Notes under the pieces: model-generated
Databases searched by the model: none
Told to the model about the DNA's origin: nothing
Seen by the model: only the letters and a program-made list of their open reading frames with translations
NCBI GenBank assembly: GCA_021784595.1
Contig: JAJYHT010000100.1
Coordinates: 1-64,000, forward strand
Source of the DNA: Bacillota bacterium
GTDB lineage: Bacteria > Bacillota > Sulfobacillia > Sulfobacillales > Sulfobacillaceae
Reading direction: 5' to 3'
DNA: 64,000 nt
Translations under genes and position numbers: made by a program
Shown: one piece after another, positions 1-8,275 of the stretch
Layout: each line of letters starts with the position of its first letter
Position numbering within the stretch: position 1 is the stretch's first letter

Positions 1-60
1 TGCCTTGAAACACGGAACTCAAAATTTTTTTGCTGCTGAGAGCGATGGCCCACGGGTGAT

Positions 61-80
61 AACCATGGGAAACCATGGGA
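61..80. repeat. tandem 10-bp direct repeat
   Basis: The 10-mer aaccatggga occurs twice head to tail and is followed by a partial third unit. It lies just upstream of the TnsA-like fragment. No function can be assigned; it may be part of a transposon end. Confidence 0.5.
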
Positions 81-110
81 AACATTGTCGCTGAACAATA
101 GCCAAAAAAC

Positions 111-320
111 TTGTGGGTAAAGATTAGCACTAAGATGCGGGGGACCGGGCGCGGAGCAAACTATAAGCCGTGGATTTTGGTGCCAGATGTTCCGTCCCCA
201 GGATTGGCCAATCGTGTTAAGGGAGTACCCGCTACGATTTCTTGCTGCTGGATGACTGCTCTGCATCCTTTGACCGTCGACGAAAGTCGTGATCTCCTTG
301 CATGGAATCGGATTTTCGCT
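111..320 (+). pseudogene. TnsA-like endonuclease fragment (Tn7-type remnant)
   Basis: The frame opened by the TTG at 111 contains NYKPWILVPDVPS followed by NRVKG. From memory this resembles the N-terminus of Tn7-family TnsA (YKPW..V.DVPS.G...R..GWKTGR), the endonuclease that cuts the 5' ends of the transposon. After the VKG residues the similarity moves to another frame (TRYDFLLLDD), which suggests a frameshift. The catalytic core and the expected downstream tnsB and tnsC are absent; VapBC follows instead. It is therefore a dead fragment if the assignment is right. The match is short, so the family call is moderate. Confidence 0.42.
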
Positions 321-333
321 CTAACTGACGACG

Positions 334-753
334 TCAGTCGGCGTGATTAGGGTGAACTCCTCCTGCAGCCACCATGGCTTGGTCGAAGGTGTAGACGGGG
401 ATTTCCGGCGAATATGCGAGCAGAAGACAGTCCACCCAGTCGAGATTTGTTTCCTCAAACTGTCGGAGCGCTTTAAGTACCACGTCGAGGTCTACAACCT
501 CTACACCCTCCAATGCAAAAAACCCACGTAGGACGTCTGCGATCTGTCGCCGTGGATAAGCTGCCAGCCTAGGCGACGTGAGAACGTAAATCACCTCGGC
601 GCATACGACCGGATGGATTACCGCGGTTAGTTCTGCTCGCGACGCCCGGTCGAATATCGCCTTTGAAGAGTGGGCCTGGTCCTCCGGTTCGCCTAAGAGA
701 AGGCGCAGGATCACATTAGCGTCAACATGAGCACGGCGAGCCTCCTCACGCAT
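334..753 (-). CDS. vapC: VapC-like PIN-domain ribonuclease toxin
   Basis: This 139-residue protein has PIN-domain features: an N-terminal VDANVILRLL with the first acidic metal ligand, E in HPVVCAEVIYVL, and DLDVVLKALRQF..TNLDWVDCLLLAY near the C-terminus supplying the remaining acidic residues. PIN toxins are Mg-dependent RNases, often cutting tRNA or rRNA. The ATG at 753 overlaps the end of the upstream AbrB-type antitoxin by 8 bp, so the two are translationally coupled. Length is normal for VapC and it looks intact. The cognate target cannot be read from the sequence. Confidence 0.85.
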   Translation of the reverse strand: MREEARRAHVDANVILRLLLGEPEDQAHSSKAIFDRASRAELTAVIHPVVCAEVIYVLTSPRLAAYPRRQIADVLRGFFALEGVEVVDLDVVLKALRQFEETNLDWVDCLLLAYSPEIPVYTFDQAMVAAGGVHPNHAD

Positions 754-1006
754 CAGGTTGACCTTCCTTTAGCTTGTCGACCAAGTGGTTCTGATAGTCC
801 TGACGCGCCTCCTTTACATTCACCGGCTTGGGCATCCGAAGAATACCAAGGAGATCGGACGTGGTGCGGGCAGGCACGGGAGTCAGGACTACCTTTCCAT
901 CTTGAATGTCAAATACGACCCGGTCACCTGGACCAATCCCGATTACATCGCGAAGTTCCTTCGGCAGAACTACCTGGCCCTTTTGACCAACGCGCGACAT
1001 AGTCAT
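746..1006 (-). CDS. vapB: AbrB/SpoVT-type antitoxin (VapB)
   Basis: This 86-residue protein begins with a swapped-hairpin AbrB domain: VGQKGQVVLPKELRDVIGI, then GDRVVFDIQDGKVVLTPV. This fold binds the operator DNA of VapBC operons. The C-terminal part (about residues 50-86, rich in charged residues) is the likely toxin-binding tail. A GAGGTGAT site lies 6 nt before the ATG at 1006; an ATG two codons later is an alternative start. It is the first gene of a two-gene operon with the PIN toxin and is expected to autorepress. Confidence 0.85.
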   Translation of the reverse strand: MTMSRVGQKGQVVLPKELRDVIGIGPGDRVVFDIQDGKVVLTPVPARTTSDLLGILRMPKPVNVKEARQDYQNHLVDKLKEGQPDA

Positions 1007-1150
1007 CGACGTATCACCTCGCGCTCATTGTATCACTATTGGCCAATCTGTGCTACCAGAGGAGTCAAGTCATACCACGTCGATTTGTGGCATGATAATC
1101 TAGATGAAGATAACTGAATGACTGCAGCCTGGCGGCCGTGTGGTGATGGG

Positions 1151-1180
1151 GGCTCCGTTACACGGAGTCATTATTTTGTT
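1151..1180 (+). terminator. candidate hairpin terminator
   Basis: GGCTCCG and CGGAGTC pair around a TTACA loop (7 bp with one G-T pair) and are followed by ATTATTTTGTT. It lies in the AT-rich gap between vapB and the transposase remnant, so the transcript it would end is unknown. Confidence 0.35.
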
Positions 1181-1321
1181 GACGATAGGCTCCCCAGTTT
1201 AGATAATTATTTGTTCTCAGGCGTAGGGGAACGATACGGGAAATCGGACCACGATAAGTAATTATTTTTCTCTGCTCCTCGCGTACACAACAAAAATCGC
1301 CTGTTTTTAGGGGTGTCAGAA

Positions 1322-1373
1322 TAGATAATTGTTTTCCTCAAACAGTTATTGTTCAGTAACAAAAATTACGTTA
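1322..1373 (+). repeat. imperfect 52-bp direct repeat, copy 1
   Basis: This stretch starts TAGATAATT and ends ACAAAAATTACGTTA, and is repeated with substitutions at 2471-2522. A shorter related motif (TAGATAATTATTTGTTCTC) begins at 1200. The IS1634-like reading frame starts 38 bp downstream, so this may be the end of that insertion sequence. The gap 1010-1321 is otherwise AT-rich and gene-free. Confidence 0.55.
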
Positions 1374-1410
1374 ACTGAACAATAATTAGCTAGACTGGAC
1401 AAAAAATAAC

Positions 1411-1733
1411 GTGACTGTAGTGGGAAGACATGGCATAGTTGCGCTTTACGACTGTCGGGAGGATGTCGCTCAGGCGATACAACAATGGCAAGACCGCCGC
1501 GACACCGCATGGTTTGCGGTTGAGACCACCATTCATGGGGAAACGCCGCGCCTCCTCCGTAGTCGGCGCGGTCGGCCGTAGAAAACCGAGGAGCGGCTCA
1601 CCAAAAAATGGTGGCGGGTGACGGCCACCATCGGGGCAGTGAACACCGCTGTCCGGCAACGCGACATCCCGAGGGTCTCCTTTACTGTTGATCCAATAGC
1701 TATAAAAGATTATAATTTGGTCAGAATATTACT
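1411..1733 (+). pseudogene. degenerate transposase fragment, IS1634/IS4-like
   Basis: From the GTG at 1411 one frame reads VVGRHGIVALYDCREDV, then WFAVETTIHGE and RSRRGRP before a stop at 1579. The frame then shifts to KTEERLTKKWWRVTATIGAV and continues to RVSFTVDPIA near 1700. Tryptophan-rich segments and the RGRP linker are typical of IS1634-group DDE transposases. Only a central slice of about 100 codons remains, with a stop and a frameshift, so it cannot be active. The family call is by eye. Confidence 0.5.
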
Positions 1734-1755
1734 ATAAGGAGCTTAATGTCAGGCC

Positions 1756-2046
1756 ATGCAAATAAAACCGTCTGCTAGCATCCGGCAGAATTACAACGAA
1801 ATTGCGGATTTGTGCAAGTCCACCGGGGAACCTGTGTACCTGACAAAAAATGGCGAGGGCGACCTCGTGGTAATGGATATAGAAGCGTTTACTCGCCGCG
1901 AGAAAATGTTGAAATTGCGCGAAGAATTACTGGCCGTGGAGGAGGACCGCCTGGCTGGACGTCTGGGATATACATCGGATGAATTGGAGGGTTATTTAGA
2001 CAGTATTATTGATGGGGTAGAGAATGGAAAAGACACCCAATTATAA
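1756..2046 (+). CDS. Phd/YefM-family antitoxin
   Basis: The 96-residue protein starts MQIKPSASIRQNYNEIADLC, then EPVYLTKNGEGDLVVMDIEAF, which is the Phd/YefM DNA-binding fold. The C-terminal half (EELLAVEEDRLAGR...LEGYLDSII) is acidic and helical, as expected for toxin neutralisation. A TAAGGAG site lies upstream. The last codons overlap the start of the RelE-type toxin by 23 bp, indicating coupled translation. The promoter is probably in the AT-rich stretch TATAAAAGATTATAATTTGG just upstream (about 1700-1720). Confidence 0.85.
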   Translation: MQIKPSASIRQNYNEIADLCKSTGEPVYLTKNGEGDLVVMDIEAFTRREKMLKLREELLAVEEDRLAGRLGYTSDELEGYLDSIIDGVENGKDTQL

Positions 2047-2341
2047 GGTAATTGTTTCTGAACGTACACGTCAGATATTGGGGAACCATGTCCTGTTTTT
2101 AGCCCAAAAGAGTCCTTCTGCCGCTAGAAAACTAAAAAGCGATTTAATGAACGCCATTCGTTCTCTTCATCAATTCTCGGAACGTTTTCCGTTTCTTGAA
2201 GCGGAATTTGTCCCGTACAACAAGTACCATAAACTGTTCGTCGAAAAGTGGTATCTGATTTTGTATCAGATTAAGGATCGGACGGTATACGTTGACTATA
2301 TCGTCGATTGCAGGCAAGACTATAGTTGGTTGGTGCGGTAG
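2024..2341 (+). CDS. RelE/ParE-superfamily toxin
   Basis: This 105-residue basic protein has the RelE/ParE layout: an N-terminal strand YKVIVSERTRQIL, a helix-rich middle (KSPSAARKLKSDLMNAIRSL), then FPFLEAEFVPYNKYHKLFVEKWYLILYQI and a C-terminal VYVDYIVDCRQDYSWL. RelE members cleave mRNA in the ribosome and ParE members poison gyrase; the sequence does not decide between them. It is the second gene of the operon and overlaps the antitoxin. It looks intact. Confidence 0.83.
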   Translation: MEKTPNYKVIVSERTRQILGNHVLFLAQKSPSAARKLKSDLMNAIRSLHQFSERFPFLEAEFVPYNKYHKLFVEKWYLILYQIKDRTVYVDYIVDCRQDYSWLVR

Positions 2342-2470
2342 TAGTAGCCAGGGAAAAGCCAGTAAAGGGTATTTTTGTGCCGTCTAAGAGAGTTTGGGTG
2401 AATGAAGTGTATAAGGCAAAACTGTAAGTCAATTAGAAGATGTTTCGTGGCCTTGTTGCCATTCTGAGTA

Positions 2471-2522
2471 TAGATAATTTTCGTCCTGAAACAACTAATG
2501 TTCCGTGACAAAAATTACGTTA
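2471..2522 (+). repeat. imperfect 52-bp direct repeat, copy 2
   Basis: Starts TAGATAATTTTCGTCCTGAAAC and ends GACAAAAATTACGTTA; pairs with 1322-1373. The two copies bracket the IS1634-like remnant and the Phd/RelE module. The last 15 bp are the most conserved part. Confidence 0.55.
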
Positions 2523-2573
2523 TAACGATCTAAGTAATTCATGTGTATTGGAAAAGTTTGAACTGGAGCGGCA

Positions 2574-3065
2574 ATGTTGGACAAACGCCAGGTTCCTTGG
2601 CATATTGTGACTGAGCAGGATCTGTCGGCGACTCTTATTGATGTCTGCGGTCGCCAGATCATCGCGTATAATCTGGGACTCACCTGCAAAGAGACGGATG
2701 CGGCGCGGACCTTGCAATCGGCCGTCACTCTTCGGCAAGCGGAATGGGCGGAGCCACTGGTGATTCATACGACAATGGGTCCCAATTTATCGTCGCGGCG
2801 TTTGAAAAACAGTGTGCAGCACTCGCCTTAGACCATGAACGGATCGCGGTGCATAGTCCGAATTTCAATGTGCTTATATTCAACTCGAACGCGAGTGTCC
2901 CGCACGCCAAGAGTGTGCGACCTATGCGGAGGCACTGGCGCGAAATTCCTGTATCCGTGCATACCAGACCTGTTGGAGCGTTTCACTTTCCGGGGGCGTC
3001 CGCAGTATTTCATTCCTTTTATCGGTGTGTTAACCCGAGTAGGCAGTGCAACCGCGCCGAATAAA
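2574..3065 (+). pseudogene. degenerate IS3-type transposase (integrase core)
   Basis: Three frames must be joined. The first (2574) has SATLIDVCGRQIIAYNLGL, matching the D-F-S-R-K-I-V-G-W region of rve cores. A shift then gives YDNGSQFIVAAFEKQCAAL, i.e. the DNGSQF motif with the second catalytic Asp. A later segment has HSPNFNV, then RECPTRQECATYAEALA, corresponding to the PN.NAHIE.F.S.LE.EC region of IS3 transposases. Several indels and substitutions remove function. There is no tnpA-like first ORF. Confidence 0.6.
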
Positions 3066-3510
3066 ATGTGGGTAAGATTTGACGCATACGCAGGAGCAAA
3101 TTCTCTCTACACGGCGCGTGATTTATGCTGAAACGTGACTTTAGCACCTTGACCCATATTGAGGACGCTTTTAACCGCATGATTGTGGGTCTGTCGCTCG
3201 TCATGGAATGTCCGAGTTGGTTAGGTGCAATGTTTTTGAGTTGGAAAACGTGATGAGTGACAAGCAGGGTGATCATACAAATTACTGGATCGGTTACGTC
3301 GGGGACAAGACGGTCCGCACGGGCAATTGGGGGACAAAACGTCTTCTTTATTCAGAAGACACCTTTTGGTGGTGGCTCCATTTAACCTGGTCCTCAGGAG
3401 TCGACCGGAGGTCGACTCTCGAGAATCAGGGACTGACTATGTGTCCAAAGGACAGGTGGGGGGACGTCACGAAAAGCACCAAACCTTCCAAACGTCCTAA
3501 AACAACGTGT
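3066..3510. other. gene-free stretch with a short perfect hairpin
   Basis: No convincing gene is seen; an open frame at 3208-3519 (+) has no recognisable features and no good ribosome binding site. At 3398-3418 GAGTCGAC and GTCGACTC form a perfect 8-bp stem with a CGGAG loop, but without a T-run. Confidence 0.5.
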
Positions 3511-4032
3511 CTATCTTAGACGGGCTCTCCAAGGCAACGGGTCCTCTGCTGGCATAAGAGGCGAAGGCACAGTGACATCCGGGGTGGCTCTTTCCTTAAC
3601 GTCATTGGCGTCGTGTGTTGGTGCGGGAGTTTCGCTTGGACCCGCAGGACTGATGGAAGTTTTTGCTCGTGCGGGTTGCTCACTCAATGCCGGACTCGCG
3701 GGCGTTGCGGCCTCGGGGATGTCCTGGTCGGGTACCGATGCCATGACAAAATCCATGACGATCAGACCATCTCCTGGATCGGTCCGGAAGAAGACCGTGG
3801 CGGAAGCCAACCCCGTAATCAAAACTCCTCCACTCAAATCAACAATCCGATGCTGATCATAAAGTCGTCCTTGCCCCCGTAATACAAACCAGCCGTGTTC
3901 CGGATGCGGTGTAACTTCGACCTGCTGCTCGGGGGGCAACCACCATAGCGTCAGTCCCGGGCCCTCCGACTTCCATTGCACTCCGTGGGGACCCGGCAGC
4001 CAGGCCCGTTCGTTCATATCGATTACACGCAT
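3511..4032 (-). CDS. cupin-like small protein, third gene of an unknown operon
   Basis: The protein (173 residues from ATG 4032, preceded by GGGGGGC; an ATG at 4047 is possible) starts MRVIDMNERAWLPGPHGVQW. It continues VEVTPHPEHGWFVLRGQGRL..IVDLSGGVLIT, which has the spacing of a single cupin beta-barrel with the H.EHGW.VL.G motif. After about residue 115 it is a proline/alanine/serine-rich low-complexity tail. It follows the 277-residue gene by 54 bp on the same strand. Function is not known; a ligand-sensing or sugar-binding role is only a guess from the fold. Confidence 0.55.
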   Translation of the reverse strand: MRVIDMNERAWLPGPHGVQWKSEGPGLTLWWLPPEQQVEVTPHPEHGWFVLRGQGRLYDQHRIVDLSGGVLITGLASATVFFRTDPGDGLIVMDFVMASVPDQDIPEAATPASPALSEQPARAKTSISPAGPSETPAPTHDANDVKERATPDVTVPSPLMPAEDPLPWRARLR

Positions 4033-4101
4033 TTTGATGCCCCCCATGACCTTCTCGTGCCCATGTCGACGATCATTTTCCCTATCTTATGCTGAAACGT
4101 A

Positions 4102-4935
4102 TCAGGTGTGCGGCGGATCCCAGGCTGTGACAAATTCATCCACGATAATCCGTATGATTTTTTTGCGCATGGCCCACGAGTGTTCCCAATAGTGCACGGG
4201 ATCCAGAAAATCGCGCAGACGTGGTGGGTGCGGGCCGAAGAGCACGGAAGCATCCACGCTATGAACCGTGGTTTGGACTGTATCCACGGTCTCGACAATA
4301 CACGGCATATGGGTAATTCCTTGTGCCAGGAGGCCGACCGCACGGTGTGTGCCGTCTTTAAGATACAGACGATCATGCCATGCTTGTGCTTGGCAAAAGA
4401 CTGCCGTTTTGCCCACGGTAAAGGTTACCTGCAGGCCATGGTCCGTCAGCATTCGGGCTTCGGCAACCATGACGTTCAGATCGGTGGTCAGCAGGGTGCA
4501 CCCGATCTCCTGATTGCCACGTGCGGTTACACCCCCAGTGACATCGAACGGTTGGGCTACAGCTGGTAAACACAGAGAAAAAATGTCCGACCACGACGTG
4601 GTAGATTGAGCCCGCATTAGCGCAAAGTCATAGGCGACGTGCGGTTGGATTGGCACCAGCGATCCAATGTCAACCATGCGGAACTGAACCGTTCGGTCGG
4701 CAAAAAGTTTGAGGAACAAGGGGCGCTTCATGACTTGATGCACATGGTCAGCCCATAGGTCAGGTATTGGGGTTGTTATGCAAGCGGGAGGTTCAGGACG
4801 TTGGAGCCTGGCCTGGCGACTGAGATCATCATGTCGTGCGAGAGTTTCGAGATCAACCGGTGCCGTGGTGTGATTATGAAAAAAAGCGGCAGTTTCTCCG
4901 AGCGGAGCAAGACCTAACAGATATCGTCCTGTCAT
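4102..4935 (-). CDS. hypothetical protein with a ParB-like loop
   Basis: I do not recognise this 277-residue protein. A good AAGGAGGAATGTCCC leader precedes the ATG at 4935. There is no signal peptide and no membrane segment. The sequence AWHDRLYLKDGTHRAVGLL followed by MPCIVETVD (about residues 185-220) resembles the short G.HR..AL...G...PV segment of ParB-like nucleases, but the rest does not extend the match. It is the middle gene of a three-gene minus-strand operon, 65 bp after a small DUF2642-like gene. Confidence 0.6.
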   Translation of the reverse strand: MTGRYLLGLAPLGETAAFFHNHTTAPVDLETLARHDDLSRQARLQRPEPPACITTPIPDLWADHVHQVMKRPLFLKLFADRTVQFRMVDIGSLVPIQPHVAYDFALMRAQSTTSWSDIFSLCLPAVAQPFDVTGGVTARGNQEIGCTLLTTDLNVMVAEARMLTDHGLQVTFTVGKTAVFCQAQAWHDRLYLKDGTHRAVGLLAQGITHMPCIVETVDTVQTTVHSVDASVLFGPHPPRLRDFLDPVHYWEHSWAMRKKIIRIIVDEFVTAWDPPHT

Positions 4936-5000
4936 GGGACATTCCTCCTTGCCAGACCAGGGCGAGCAACCGGAGGGTCGCTCGCCAGGAATCGCTATTG

Positions 5001-5243
5001 TTATAGCTCGGTGACTGCATTAATGTGTCGCACGGGAATATAGACCAGTGCCACGTGGGCCGATGTGGTGTGACGAGCACTCGCCAACGTAACAAAGGTT
5101 GTCTCGACGTCTGCTAATTTTCCGACAAAGGCCGAATCGTTGGTTTGGATGGATACGGTGTCTCCAAGCAGACGTTCCAGAATTCGACGGAAATTTGTGC
5201 CATGCCACGCGTGGGATCCTTGCACGTCACTAAATTCGCTCAT
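5001..5243 (-). CDS. small beta-barrel protein, DUF2642-like
   Basis: The start at 5243 was chosen because AAAGGAGAAACTA precedes the ATG; the open frame extends to 5423 but has no other good site. The 80-residue product has RILERLLGDTVSIQTNDSA, FVGKLADVETTFVTL and VYIPVRHINAV. This matches the pattern of small Firmicute DUF2642/YuzF-type proteins (LLG..V...T....G.L.DV....V.L....YIP...I..V). Those are Sm-like folds often linked to spores. It is the first gene of the operon running to 3511. Confidence 0.55.
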   Translation of the reverse strand: MSEFSDVQGSHAWHGTNFRRILERLLGDTVSIQTNDSAFVGKLADVETTFVTLASARHTTSAHVALVYIPVRHINAVTEL

Positions 5244-5818
5244 TAGTTTCTCCTTTCTTTTACGACAGCGATGACATTCATAGCGAGAGAAACCTCGCAC
5301 TCCACAATATGGGAAAGGGAATACTGCGGTGACAGATTCTACCATTCTCGGAAACATTTTGTTTTTGGTTAGAATCGGACACTCGGCACATGGTTGGGAC
5401 CTCGTGTCGGTGTAGATCGCCACTTTACTCCACTATGTCCCGCCATAAGCGAAGGACAGAGAGGTTCGGGAGTGCGTGAATCTCGAACCATCAGTCTGGG
5501 GCATTGTCTAATGGGTTATCGATATTGTAAGGTTGGTTGACTCACCGGTAATACTGTCGTGTCCCCCTGGACCCCCGCTCGGCTATTCGCCTAAGAAGGG
5601 GAATGTGGGGCGATATGTTCAATGTCAATCACAGATTTTGGGGGCACCCATGGCTAAACGCCATGACACTAGCGTAGTTGTTCACACGCCATGGCACCCG
5701 TACTTCGTCCAAACTCACTACAGGCAAGCGACAAGGGTGCCGCTTGCCTAACAATGGAGGCATCAGGTGGTTGTTGCACACGCCAAGAGGGAATTCATCT
5801 GCCCGGAGCCCCCAGGTA
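5244..5818. other. gene-free stretch
   Basis: About 575 bp between the unknown operon and the 3' end of prpB. The open frames here have no homology cue and no ribosome binding site. The promoter of the 5243 gene should lie in 5250-5400. Nothing else is seen. Confidence 0.45.
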
Positions 5819-6763
5819 TCATGCGTCTTCGTCGTGTTCCTGCTGATGCGTAGACTCATGTGAAGTGGGCAAGATGGTGCGTGCAATGTGAGCATCCAAC
5901 GCTTCATAATCCCAATAATGAATTAAATCATACAGTTCTTGTCGCGTCTGCATGGCGCTTAACACTGAAATTTGCGTCCCTTCCTCAAGCAATATTCGGT
6001 AGAGGTTTGCATAAGCCTTGGCTGCCACTCGCAACGACGAGACGGGGAAAAGGACCATGCGATATCCCCACTGCTCAAACTGATCTGCCGAAAAGTAAGG
6101 TGTTCGACCAAATTCGGTCATGTTGGCCAAAAGGGGTCCGGGAACTTTTTCCGCCACGCGCTGAAAAGATTCCGCCGAGTCTAGTCCTTCCGGGAAGATA
6201 CCGTCCGCGCCAGCCTCTCGATATTGAAGGGCCCGTTCTACGGTTCCGGAAACCCCCTCCTGGGCATAGGCATCGGTACGGGCGATAATCGTAAGCGTTG
6301 GAACGGTTTCTCGCATAGCACGGATTTTAGCGGCCATTTCCTCGGCAGGTATGATATTTTTGCCATTAAGATGTCCGCATTTTTTTGGTAAATCTTGGTC
6401 CTCGATTTGTACGCCGGCAACGCGCGCTTCTACCATTTCTTTAGCGGTCCTAACGGCATTTAAAACCCCACCGTATCCGGTATCAATGTCTACGAGGAGA
6501 GGCAAGTTAGTGGCTCGAATAATGTCACGAGCGCGTTCCGCTATCTCTGACACGGTGATCAAGCCTATATCCGGTAAGCCGCGACTAGCGGTGTAGGCTC
6601 CGCCGGACAGATACAATACCTCGAATCCCGTTTCTTTTGCGACCAAACCTGCCATGGCGTCGTGCGCTCCAGGTATTTTAAGGATTTCCGGCTTCTGGAT
6701 GCGCATACGTAACATCTCGGACAGCTCTCTTTGTGACCGCTCCTTATCAGTTAACCACGCCAT
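5819..6763 (-). CDS. prpB: methylisocitrate lyase
   Basis: The enzyme splits 2-methylisocitrate into pyruvate and succinate in the methylcitrate cycle. The 314-residue protein has the isocitrate-lyase/PEP-mutase barrel: IPGAHDAMAG, the SGG.YTASRG loop, DIDTGYGG with the metal-binding Asp, and PKKCGHL, which is the KKCGH catalytic loop typical of PrpB (KRCGH in isocitrate lyase). TIIARTDAYAQEG and ADGIFPEGL follow. AAAGGAGGGATACAAA precedes the ATG. It is the third gene of prpC-prpD-prpB, 21 bp after prpD. Length is slightly above the usual 295-300, mostly at the C-terminus. Confidence 0.93.
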   Translation of the reverse strand: MAWLTDKERSQRELSEMLRMRIQKPEILKIPGAHDAMAGLVAKETGFEVLYLSGGAYTASRGLPDIGLITVSEIAERARDIIRATNLPLLVDIDTGYGGVLNAVRTAKEMVEARVAGVQIEDQDLPKKCGHLNGKNIIPAEEMAAKIRAMRETVPTLTIIARTDAYAQEGVSGTVERALQYREAGADGIFPEGLDSAESFQRVAEKVPGPLLANMTEFGRTPYFSADQFEQWGYRMVLFPVSSLRVAAKAYANLYRILLEEGTQISVLSAMQTRQELYDLIHYWDYEALDAHIARTILPTSHESTHQQEHDEDA

Positions 6764-6784
6764 TTTGTATCCCTCCTTTCCGCT

Positions 6785-8227
6785 CTAGATTCGCCACAGT
6801 GCCATAAATTCCGGAACGGGCATCAGATCCCATGGTCCAGATTGCATCTGGACCCGTAGACGTTGCGCGCGGGGCGCAACAAACCACGATGTCAAGTTTT
6901 CTTCAAACTTCTTCCACAGCGGGCCTTCGGCTTCGTGCCGACGGTGGGGATGGCCCAAAGGATATTCTACAAGGATACGCGGAGAACTGGTTCCATCTCG
7001 GAATCGAACTTGCACTGCATTGGCAATCGCTCGTTTATTGAGATCTAAATAATCACGAGAAAATGCCGGGTTTTCCCGCACCACCATCTTTTCACGTAGA
7101 TGGTCGATGCGTGGATCGCGTGCTGCCGGATCCAAATAATCCTCTGCTGTGAGCCGTCCATTGATGAGTCCTACAGCGGTCATGTACTGAAGACAGTGAT
7201 CCCGGTCTGCCGCATTACGCAACGGTCCGGATTTGTTGATTATCCGCATGGCCGATTCTTGGGTCTCAATATCTATTTGTTCAATCTGTTCAAGGCGTCC
7301 CTGCACCAAAGGATGTAGCGCGATGGCCGCTTCTACGGCTGTCTGCCCGTGGAATTCCGCGGGATAGGAGATTTTAAAAAGGACATTTTCAATAACATAA
7401 GATGTCAAAGGTTGGCTAAGACGAATAGGCTTTTGGTGCATGACGACATCATTGAAGCCCCATTCGGGGGCAGATAGGGGCGTATCATATCCCATTTCGT
7501 CGGTCAATGCCATAAGACTCAGACGAACTGCACGACTCGTGGAATCCGCCGCCGCCCATGACTTGCGCGATCCTGTATTGGGTGCGTGCCGATACGTTCG
7601 CAACGGCCCATTATCTAGCCAGGCATTGGACAGCGCGTTAATAATCTGTTGCGTGGTGGCACCGAACAAAAATGCAGAGACGGCGGTCGATGCCACTTTG
7701 ACAAAGAGGACGTGGTCCAATCCGACCTTGTTTAGACTGTTTTGCAACGAGAGTACACCTTGGATTTCGTGGGCTTTAATTATGGCGGTCAGCACATCGC
7801 GCATTACCAAGGGCGGCTGGCCCAATTGGAGATTTTTTCGGCTTTGCCACTCTGCTGATGCTAAAATAGCTCCTATATTATCGGATGGATGGCCCCATTC
7901 CTGAGCTAGCCATGTATCGTTATAATCAAGCCAACGATTCATGCAAGTGATGTTAAAGGCGGCTTGGACGGGATCTAATCGGTAAGATAGTCCCGGTACG
8001 CTACAGCCGTCTGAGATGAGGGCTTCGGGCACCAACGGTCCGAGTAATTTTCGGCATTCAGGATAATTTAGTGCAAGGATCCCCGATCCCAGTGCATCTA
8101 AGAGCACCCATCGGGCCATGTTATAGGCATTGGGACTAGCAATCTCGGTATTTACGGTATAGTCCGCGATGGCTGTCAGTACATCATCAACACTTCTAGA
8201 ATGGGACTCTTCATCCGTGATGGACAT
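6785..8227 (-). CDS. prpD: 2-methylcitrate dehydratase (MmgE/PrpD family)
   Basis: PrpD removes water from 2-methylcitrate to give 2-methylaconitate. The 480-residue length is normal. Family features include [14 protein letters not shown] near residue 45, then [39 protein letters not shown], the conserved N-D-T-...-HPSD segment. [15 protein letters not shown] and [17 protein letters not shown] are also as in PrpD. AAAGGATCGAGATTTC precedes the ATG at 8227. It lies 48 bp downstream of the citrate-synthase gene and 21 bp ahead of prpB, so one transcript is likely. Confidence 0.93.
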   Translation of the reverse strand: MSITDEESHSRSVDDVLTAIADYTVNTEIASPNAYNMARWVLLDALGSGILALNYPECRKLLGPLVPEALISDGCSVPGLSYRLDPVQAAFNITCMNRWLDYNDTWLAQEWGHPSDNIGAILASAEWQSRKNLQLGQPPLVMRDVLTAIIKAHEIQGVLSLQNSLNKVGLDHVLFVKVASTAVSAFLFGATTQQIINALSNAWLDNGPLRTYRHAPNTGSRKSWAAADSTSRAVRLSLMALTDEMGYDTPLSAPEWGFNDVVMHQKPIRLSQPLTSYVIENVLFKISYPAEFHGQTAVEAAIALHPLVQGRLEQIEQIDIETQESAMRIINKSGPLRNAADRDHCLQYMTAVGLINGRLTAEDYLDPAARDPRIDHLREKMVVRENPAFSRDYLDLNKRAIANAVQVRFRDGTSSPRILVEYPLGHPHRRHEAEGPLWKKFEENLTSWFVAPRAQRLRVQMQSGPWDLMPVPEFMALWRI

Positions 8228-8275
8228 GAAATCTCGATCCTTTCTGTTCGTCTTGGTTTTCCGGCCGGGGTTAAC

